Program-made: the position numbers and the translations under genes
From: an uncultured Bryobacteraceae bacterium
GTDB lineage: Bacteria > Acidobacteriota > Terriglobia > Bryobacterales > Bryobacteraceae
Assembly: GCA_937920635.1 (NCBI GenBank)
Contig: CAKZUE010000001.1
Location: 1-64,000, forward strand
Length of the DNA stretch: 64,000 nucleotides
Direction: 5' to 3'
Shown here: positions 57,872-64,000 of the stretch, in pieces
How the letters are laid out: each line of letters begins with the position of its first letter
Position numbering within the stretch: position 1 is the stretch's first letter
Notes under the pieces: generated by a model
Databases searched by the model: none
Told to the model about the DNA's origin: nothing
What the model saw: only the letters and a program-made list of their open reading frames with translations

Positions 57872-58708
57872 TCAAATTGTTTCGCGCCTTCCGCCGGTCC
57901 AGCGCCGCCACCAGGGCAGCCTCGGCGGCGGGCGGAATCCTTCGAGATCCAGCGGAAGCCCTTCGACGGCGCAGCGGGGGTGGTCGATCACGAGACGGCG
58001 GGCATACGCCTCGCCGTACTGCCGGACCAGCCACTGGAAGGCGAGATCCAGACGGGGAGGGCGGTGGCGGAGGTCGTGCGCATCGGAGGCGACGAAGTGC
58101 GCGAGTCCAGCCTCGAGGAGCCGGATGGAGAACCGGCGGGCGGCGCCGCCAAAATCGCCCAGAAGGCTGCCGGCGGTGACCTGCATATAGCGCCCCTCGG
58201 ACACCCACCGCTCGATCAGGTCGAAGCGCTGCCGCAAGAGGGAGTTGCGTTCCGGATGGGTGAGGATGATGCGCAGCCCGGCATCCTCCAGCCGTCGCCA
58301 CAGCGCGCCGGTGTTGGAGAAAACCGTGAGTTCGGACAACTCCATCAGGAGCCAGCAGCGGCCATTAATCGCGAAATCGGCGGGCGAACGGAGGGCCTGT
58401 TCTACGTTAGTGAAGGTGAGGTGAAAATCGCAGCCCCGAATCAGGTGCAACCCCGAGGGCGCCCGTGCGCGGAGGGCGTCCAGCAGCTGCTCGGCGCGTG
58501 CACGGTCGTAGGCGAACGCCGGGCTGGCATGCGGGCTGGCGACGAGCATGGCGGTCCCATGGCGGCGGGCGCATTCCATCATGGCCGCAGCCTGCTCCAG
58601 CGTGGCCGGGCCGTCATCCACGCCGGGGAGGATGTGGGAATGGATATCGACAAATTCCAGGCCGCGTTGCCCTGGACTGGAGACGCCGGAAACCGCCCCG
58701 TGCGACAC
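57872..58708 (-). CDS. CpsB/YwqE-type tyrosine-protein phosphatase (PHP)
   Basis: FVDIHSHILPGVDDGPATLEQAAAMMECAR...ASPHASP...LILTHPERN-like...HFVASDAHD; start uncertain. Confidence 0.88.
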   Translation of the reverse strand: MSHGAVSGVSSPGQRGLEFVDIHSHILPGVDDGPATLEQAAAMMECARRHGTAMLVASPHASPAFAYDRARAEQLLDALRARAPSGLHLIRGCDFHLTFTNVEQALRSPADFAINGRCWLLMELSELTVFSNTGALWRRLEDAGLRIILTHPERNSLLRQRFDLIERWVSEGRYMQVTAGSLLGDFGGAARRFSIRLLEAGLAHFVASDAHDLRHRPPRLDLAFQWLVRQYGEAYARRLVIDHPRCAVEGLPLDLEGFRPPPRLPWWRRWTGGRRETI

Positions 58709-58751
58709 GGACAAATTGTCCCATGTGAAGCAGGGGTGGGACAAATTGTCC
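58709..58751. promoter_or_regulatory. Two identical perfect palindromes GGACAAATTGTCC, 30 bp apart
   Basis: 58709-58721 and 58739-58751, between the divergent cpsB-like and HD-GYP/GGDEF genes. Confidence 0.75.
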
Positions 58752-58900
58752 TTCATGCGTCCGGAAACGGGCTTGCAGCCGGAATTGGAGTCCTGCGAAA
58801 ATAGGGCAACCGCGGGGCTTGGGAAAGGGAGGAGAGGTTGATCATGGGATGGACTTGTATTTGCAGGCTCCTCCGTGTAGTGAGGAGTCCGGGCGAGGCG

Positions 58901-61276
58901 ATGCATCCCAAGTCACGCATCTTTGAATGGCTGGTGGTCGGCACGGCGATCGTCTGGCTGGCGGTTCACGCGTATCTCGACGCGGACAGCGGCACGCTGC
59001 TGTATGTGACCTATCTGGTGTGCACGGCTGCGGCGGCGATCGGACGCTTCGACCTGCCGGCCGCCTCCGCAAATATTCCGATCGGGTTCATTTTTGTCCT
59101 GGCGAGCCTGCCCGAGCTGCCGCTGAAGGAGACGCTGGCGATCGGCATCACGGGCGCCGGGATTCACGCGATCCGGGAGAGAGAGCCGCGCTCGCACTGG
59201 CTGAACACGATCTTCGAGATGTCGGTTTGGGTGCTCGGAATCGCCGCCGCCGACGCCGCTTATCGAAGGATCCTGGAGGCGGCGCCTGGCGCCGCCTCGT
59301 TCGGCGCCTTGCCGCTGGCGGCCATCGTTCTGTTTCTGGTCACGGCGTTTCCTCTGGCGGCAGCCAGGGCTTTGCAGGAACGCGAGCCACTGAGGAGGGT
59401 CTGGAAGAACCGCTTCCTCTGGTCCCTGCCTTACTACATGGCGGGCGCCGCCATCGCGGGGCTGCTGACAACGCTGCCCAAGATTTCCTGGTGGTACTCG
59501 GGACTGATTCTGCTGCCGGTAGCCCTGCTGGTTTTCTACGCCTACCGGCTGCAACTGGAGTCACTGGCGAGGGAGCGGCAGCACGCCGAGGAGCTTGCCT
59601 CGATGCAGCTCAATATGGTGGAGGCTCTGGCGCTGGCCGTGGAGTCGAAGGACGTGACGCCGGTCGGCGATCTGCACCGGATGGTGTCTTTCGCGTCCGG
59701 GCTGGGCGAAGCCATGGGTTTGAGCGACGAGCAGATCCGCGCGCTGCGCGTCGCCGCGGTATTGCACGATATCGGGCAGGTGGCGGTGCCGGATCACATC
59801 ATCATGAAGCCAGGCCGGCTCACTCCGGATGAATACCAGCGCCTGAAGATCCATCCCGAGATTGGAGCGCAAATCATCCAGCAGGCGGGCTTCCCGCGGC
59901 TGGTGAGCACCATTGTGCATGCGCACCACGAGCGATGGGACGGCACGGGGTATCCAGCAGGGCTGAAGGGCGCGCAGATCCCGGTGGAGGCGCGCGTGCT
60001 GGCGGCCGTGGACATGCTGCTGGCGCTCAGCACCGACCGGCACTACCGCCGGGCAATCCCGCTGGACGAAGCCATGGAGATCGTCGCCCGGGAAGCGGGC
60101 AAGGGACTGGATCCCGTCGTGGTGAGCCGGCTGCGGCAGGTCTACCGGGAACTGGACCGGCAGGCGGGTTCGATGAGAGCGGGCCGCTCTTCTCTGGCTG
60201 TGGGCGGCGCCGAGACAGTTCCGGCCGGCATGGAGCTGCCGACGTTCCTGCGGGCCATCGCCGAGGCGCGGCGGGAAGAGCAGATGGTGCTCGAGTTCAC
60301 GCAGATCCTGGGCTCGTCGCTGGATCTGGACGAAACGCTGAACGAGCTGTCCCGCCGGCTGCACAACCGCCTGGAATTCGAGACGATGGTTCTGTTCCTC
60401 CGGCAGGGGGACCGGCTGGAGGCGGCCTTCGTGGAAGGGCAGCACTTCTCGCTGTTCCATAACCTGTCGTTGCAGATGATGTCCGGCATCACGGGCCATG
60501 TGGCGGCGACGCTGCGCCCCGTGCTCAACGCGCCGCCCACGGAAGATCCGATCTCGCACCGCAACCCGGTTGCGGCCAGCAGTCTGAAGTCGGCGATGAT
60601 CATTCCTCTGGACGGCCCCAATGGACTGGTGGGAACCCTCAACCTGTATTCCACCCGGCACCTGGCATTCAGCTCCGCGCAATTGAGCCTGCTTACGAGC
60701 ATCGCCTCGAAGCTGGCGGTCACCGTGGAGAACTCGGCGAAGTTCCAGCAGGCGGAGACGCGCGCGTCGGTGGACTTTCTCACCGGGCTGCCCAACGCGG
60801 GGGCGCTGTTCCTCCACCTGCAAAACGAGCTGGCCCGCTGCGCACGCACGGAGACCGGACTCGGGCTGCTCGTTTTCGACCTGGATGGATTCAAGGGCGT
60901 CAACGATCAATACGGCCACCTGACCGGCAACCGGCTTCTGCAACTGGTAGCGCAGGGTCTGCGGGAGAATTGCCGCGAATACGACTTTGTGGCCCGCATG
61001 GGCGGCGACGAATTTGTGATGGTGCTGCCCGGCGTCACCACCGAAGCCGTGGCCCACCGGTTGCAGCGGATGCGCGCATACGTCGAACGCGTCGGCGTGG
61101 AACTCTGCGGCGCGTTGTGCGTCTCGGTGAGCGGCGGCTCGGCGTTTTTCCCAACCGACGGGCGCACCGCCGAAGAGCTGCTGGCGAAGGCCGACAGGCA
61201 TATGTACGACGAAAAATACGTGCGGAAACAGGCCCGCAACGAGACTCCGCCAACCGCGCGGGAAGCTACGGCCTGA
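58901..61276 (+). CDS. Membrane HD-GYP / GAF / GGDEF c-di-GMP signalling protein
   Basis: N-terminal multi-TM; HDIGQ...HHERWDGTGYP; GAF region; RMGGDEFVMVLPG. Confidence 0.93.
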   Translation: MHPKSRIFEWLVVGTAIVWLAVHAYLDADSGTLLYVTYLVCTAAAAIGRFDLPAASANIPIGFIFVLASLPELPLKETLAIGITGAGIHAIREREPRSHWLNTIFEMSVWVLGIAAADAAYRRILEAAPGAASFGALPLAAIVLFLVTAFPLAAARALQEREPLRRVWKNRFLWSLPYYMAGAAIAGLLTTLPKISWWYSGLILLPVALLVFYAYRLQLESLARERQHAEELASMQLNMVEALALAVESKDVTPVGDLHRMVSFASGLGEAMGLSDEQIRALRVAAVLHDIGQVAVPDHIIMKPGRLTPDEYQRLKIHPEIGAQIIQQAGFPRLVSTIVHAHHERWDGTGYPAGLKGAQIPVEARVLAAVDMLLALSTDRHYRRAIPLDEAMEIVAREAGKGLDPVVVSRLRQVYRELDRQAGSMRAGRSSLAVGGAETVPAGMELPTFLRAIAEARREEQMVLEFTQILGSSLDLDETLNELSRRLHNRLEFETMVLFLRQGDRLEAAFVEGQHFSLFHNLSLQMMSGITGHVAATLRPVLNAPPTEDPISHRNPVAASSLKSAMIIPLDGPNGLVGTLNLYSTRHLAFSSAQLSLLTSIASKLAVTVENSAKFQQAETRASVDFLTGLPNAGALFLHLQNELARCARTETGLGLLVFDLDGFKGVNDQYGHLTGNRLLQLVAQGLRENCREYDFVARMGGDEFVMVLPGVTTEAVAHRLQRMRAYVERVGVELCGALCVSVSGGSAFFPTDGRTAEELLAKADRHMYDEKYVRKQARNETPPTAREATA

Positions 61277-61281
61277 GGCCG

Positions 61282-61791
61282 TCAGCGGGTGTGTGGCTCG
61301 GCCGAGGTGACCACGGCGCCGTCGGCGTCGTGGATGCGCAGTTCAAAGCCGCGGCGGGATTCCAACGCCTCGACGGGCACGGGAAACGAGGCTGCCACCG
61401 TGCGGTCGGCGGTCTCGCCCCCGCGGAGGCGCTCCCGGAACATCAGCACCGGAGTGTGGCGCGGACCGGCCAGGGGATAGTAGCGGAGCGCGCGGTCCAG
61501 ATCCGTCTGCGCCGTCACCAGCCCCTCCTCTCTGTTTCCACTGGCGCCGATCAGCGCAGCCTCCACCTCCTTCACCTGGAACAGCACGCGGGAAGGGTTG
61601 TGAATGCGCAGATCGAAAACCGCCAGCGAAGACTCGGGCCCGGTGGCGATGGTGCGCACTTTCAGCCAGCGCACTTCCAGGCGCGCCTGCGAGCCGAGGC
61701 TCAGCCAGTAGCCGATGCCCGCGATGGCGGCCACGATGGCCAGCCCCGCGGCGCTCCAAATCAGCAGGCCGGGAATCTGCGTCCTGCGCAT
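61282..61791 (-). CDS. Hypothetical membrane-anchored protein
   Basis: ORF with one N-terminal TM. Confidence 0.7.
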   Translation of the reverse strand: MRRTQIPGLLIWSAAGLAIVAAIAGIGYWLSLGSQARLEVRWLKVRTIATGPESSLAVFDLRIHNPSRVLFQVKEVEAALIGASGNREEGLVTAQTDLDRALRYYPLAGPRHTPVLMFRERLRGGETADRTVAASFPVPVEALESRRGFELRIHDADGAVVTSAEPHTR

Positions 61792-61794
61792 CTG

Positions 61795-62718
61795 TCAGGC
61801 TCCGGCGACCAGCTTCAGGATCTCCTTCATGCACAGGTGAGCTTTCTCGATCAGCGTACCGTCGAAGATGTGCGTCTCCAGCCCGATGCGGCCCGGGTAG
61901 CCGTCTTTGGCGAGCGCCTCGAAAATCTCTTTCCACGGCACCAGGACCGGGCCCACCACAAGGCCCCGCGCCTTCATCTGCACGTTGCCGAGCCGCTCGA
62001 GCGGAAGCTGCCGGTAGCCATCGGGCCAGGGCTGTTCCTGGAAGCCGAGCGCGTTGACCGGGTCCCAGTTGATGCCGAGTCCCGCATCGGGCACAAGTTC
62101 GCAGATGCGGCGCAGCTCGGCCGCGGTGGCCACGTTGCAGGAAGCCTCGTTTTCCACCAGCAGCTTCATGCCGCGCCGCCGCGCCTCGGCCGCCATCGGG
62201 GCCAGGATCTCCGCCACCCCCGGCAGCAGGGCGGCCGGGTCGGCCACGCGCGTGAAAGTGAAAACGCGGACCAGCGGCACCTCGAAGATTTCCGCCGCGC
62301 GCAACGCCCTGGCCAGCTCGTCATGGCGGCGGTCGAAGCGGGCCTGTTCGCGCGCCTCGCGCTGCTGCTTCTGCTCGGGAGTCTCGTTGCGGCGGCGCGC
62401 CGGTTCCGTGCCCGGCAGCGTGAACTTCAGCATTGGCGTGTTGAGAAAGGAGACGCGGAGGCCGGCGTCCTTCAGCTCCCGGGCGGCCTTGAGCAGGACG
62501 GGCTCGTCGAGCTGGGCATACGTGCCGCCTCCACCGGGCACGCCTCGCAGTTCCACCCACCGCACGCCGTACTGCTTGCAGAACGCGATGGCGTCTTCCG
62601 GCGAGCGGGCGATCTCATCGGTGAGCAGGCTGATGCGGTCCAGCGTGATGCGCGGCTCCGCCGCCGCCAGCGGCGAGACCAGCGCCGCGCCCAGCAGCGT
62701 TCTCCGGTCCAGAATCAT
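61795..62718 (-). CDS. Sugar phosphate isomerase/epimerase, exported
   Basis: MILDRRTLLGAALVSPLAAA...KLLVENEASCNVATAAELRRICELVPDAGLGINWDPVNA. Confidence 0.85.
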   Translation of the reverse strand: MILDRRTLLGAALVSPLAAAEPRITLDRISLLTDEIARSPEDAIAFCKQYGVRWVELRGVPGGGGTYAQLDEPVLLKAARELKDAGLRVSFLNTPMLKFTLPGTEPARRRNETPEQKQQREAREQARFDRRHDELARALRAAEIFEVPLVRVFTFTRVADPAALLPGVAEILAPMAAEARRRGMKLLVENEASCNVATAAELRRICELVPDAGLGINWDPVNALGFQEQPWPDGYRQLPLERLGNVQMKARGLVVGPVLVPWKEIFEALAKDGYPGRIGLETHIFDGTLIEKAHLCMKEILKLVAGA

Positions 62719-62745
62719 GCCAAGAGTGTATCAAGGCGCAGGCGG

Positions 62746-63132
62746 TCAGGAGCGGCGGGACGGTGCCGGCGCGGCGGCAAGAAAGAGCGCGCCGCTCATC
62801 AGGGGCGGCAGAGAGAGAAGGATGGCCGTGCCCAGGCTTCGGACGGAGGGTTCGTTGCCCGTGCCGGACCAGTAGGCGCAAAACACGACCATCGCCAGCA
62901 CAAGCAGCATGGCGCCGCCGGCAGCCGCGTTCCTCCAGGCGTACAGGGAAATGCCGATGAAAACCAGCCCGGGCAGCGTCTGCAACAGCACGTCGGCGAA
63001 CTCGGCGTACTCGGCCACGCCGGACGCAAATCCGAACCACGCCCAGAAGACACCCCAGGCAAGAGACAAGATCCGCGCCACCATCCGCTCCCATTCCTGC
63101 AATCCGTACCAGTTCAGGTGCAATTGCTTCAT
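62746..63132 (-). CDS. Hypothetical multi-TM protein
   Basis: 128-aa ORF, several hydrophobic segments. Confidence 0.6.
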   Translation of the reverse strand: MKQLHLNWYGLQEWERMVARILSLAWGVFWAWFGFASGVAEYAEFADVLLQTLPGLVFIGISLYAWRNAAAGGAMLLVLAMVVFCAYWSGTGNEPSVRSLGTAILLSLPPLMSGALFLAAAPAPSRRS

Positions 63133-63202
63133 TGGAGGAGCCTTCGGGCATGATACGGCTGTTCACTCCTTTTGGCAAGCAAAGAAACGGCGAAATGCGG
63201 GA

Positions 63203-64000
63203 TCAGCGGGATTCCAGGATCCGTTCCAGTATGGCGGGGAGCTCGTAGACGGCGCGGTTGTGGAACCGCCGCGCGGCGTCGCGCATCGGGCCGATGAGTC
63301 CGCCATCCAGCAACGAAGCGACGGCACGGCCCACATGGCGGTAGCTGTTCAGAGCCATGCCAGCGCCCTGTTCGACCAGCCACTCCGCGTTGTACCGCTC
63401 CTGGGGCAGCGTCCAGGCATTGCGGACGGTGATCACGGGCAGGCCGCAGTGCAGGGCTTCCGAGATGGAGCCGGGGCCGGGCTTGCCGATGAAGAAGTCC
63501 GAGATCCGCATCCAGTACGGGACCTCGCTGGTGAAGCCCAGAACATGTTTCCGAATTCGTGTTTTTTGCCGTTCGAGCTTCCGCCGCAGGCTGTCGTTCC
63601 TGCCGGCGATCAGAATGAGCTGCGCCTGGACGCCGGCGCGGCTGATGCTGTCCAGCACGGTCTCCATGGCGCCGGAGCCATAGCCGCCGAACAGCACGAG
63701 TCCGGTGGGCAGGCGGGGGTCGAGGCCGATCTTCTCCCTCTCGGCCTCGACCTGGATTTCGGCCGGCTCGTAGAAGCGCGGATGGAGAATCATGCCGGAG
63801 GCGAGAAACACGCGCTCCGGCGGATGTCCCATCTCCAGCGCCTGCTGGCGGGCTTTCTCCGTGCCGCAGATAAAGTATTGCGGCTGGCGCTCGATCCAGA
63901 AGGCGGGCGGATAATCGGCGAGATCGGTGAGAATCGTGACGTAGGGCGCTCCCGGCTTGACCGCCTGCCAGGCGTCAAACAGCGCCCGGTTGAAGTTGGG
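63203..64000 (-). CDS. MurG/GT28-like glycosyltransferase (partial, runs off window end)
   Basis: LVLFGGYGSGAMETVLDSI...FTSEVPYWMRISDFFIGKPGPGSISEALHCGLPVITV; open frame to 64000. Confidence 0.88.
   Translation of the reverse strand, partial: PNFNRALFDAWQAVKPGAPYVTILTDLADYPPAFWIERQPQYFICGTEKARQQALEMGHPPERVFLASGMILHPRFYEPAEIQVEAEREKIGLDPRLPTGLVLFGGYGSGAMETVLDSISRAGVQAQLILIAGRNDSLRRKLERQKTRIRKHVLGFTSEVPYWMRISDFFIGKPGPGSISEALHCGLPVITVRNAWTLPQERYNAEWLVEQGAGMALNSYRHVGRAVASLLDGGLIGPMRDAARRFHNRAVYELPAILERILESR

Overview
This is a 64 kb GC-rich bacterial chromosomal window. Protein style (Oar-like TonB receptors, sugar-phosphate isomerase paralogues, ThuA, sulfatase, one PEP-CTERM protein) suggests Acidobacteriota, Bryobacter/Solibacter-like; that assignment is inference from memory, not a database result. 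Main contents: an M23 peptidase; a five-gene type III-A (Csm) CRISPR effector operon (csm1/cas10 to csm5, 2913-8086) with no array, cas1/cas2, cas6 or csm6 visible; an ExeA-like ATPase; a small secreted protein with five IRPGPPPxPLG repeats (10656-11018); tRNA-Glu and tRNA-Thr; an ArsC-type arsenate reductase with a signal-peptide-like N-terminus; a hemX/ccsA-hemA-hemCD block; a GH29 fucosidase; an intact and a degraded TonB receptor; an OYE/GltD-type fusion flavoprotein; a GntR-linked catabolic cluster with a chimeric MFS-hydrolase ORF; sulfatase, ThuA and isomerase genes; a bactofilin; a PPi-type PEP carboxykinase; a desaturase; and a CpsB-like phosphatase divergent from an HD-GYP/GGDEF protein. 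The best candidates for something new are (1) the reduced Csm system: Cas10 without an HD domain and with a GGDEF-type palm motif, plus Csm2 with a roughly 128-aa disordered RG-rich N-terminal extension; and (2) the multi-copy proline-rich peptide precursor. Short dispersed and tandem repeats cluster upstream of csm1. Several genes carry frameshifts or nonsense codons that may be real decay or assembly errors. All product calls were made by eye, with no homology search.
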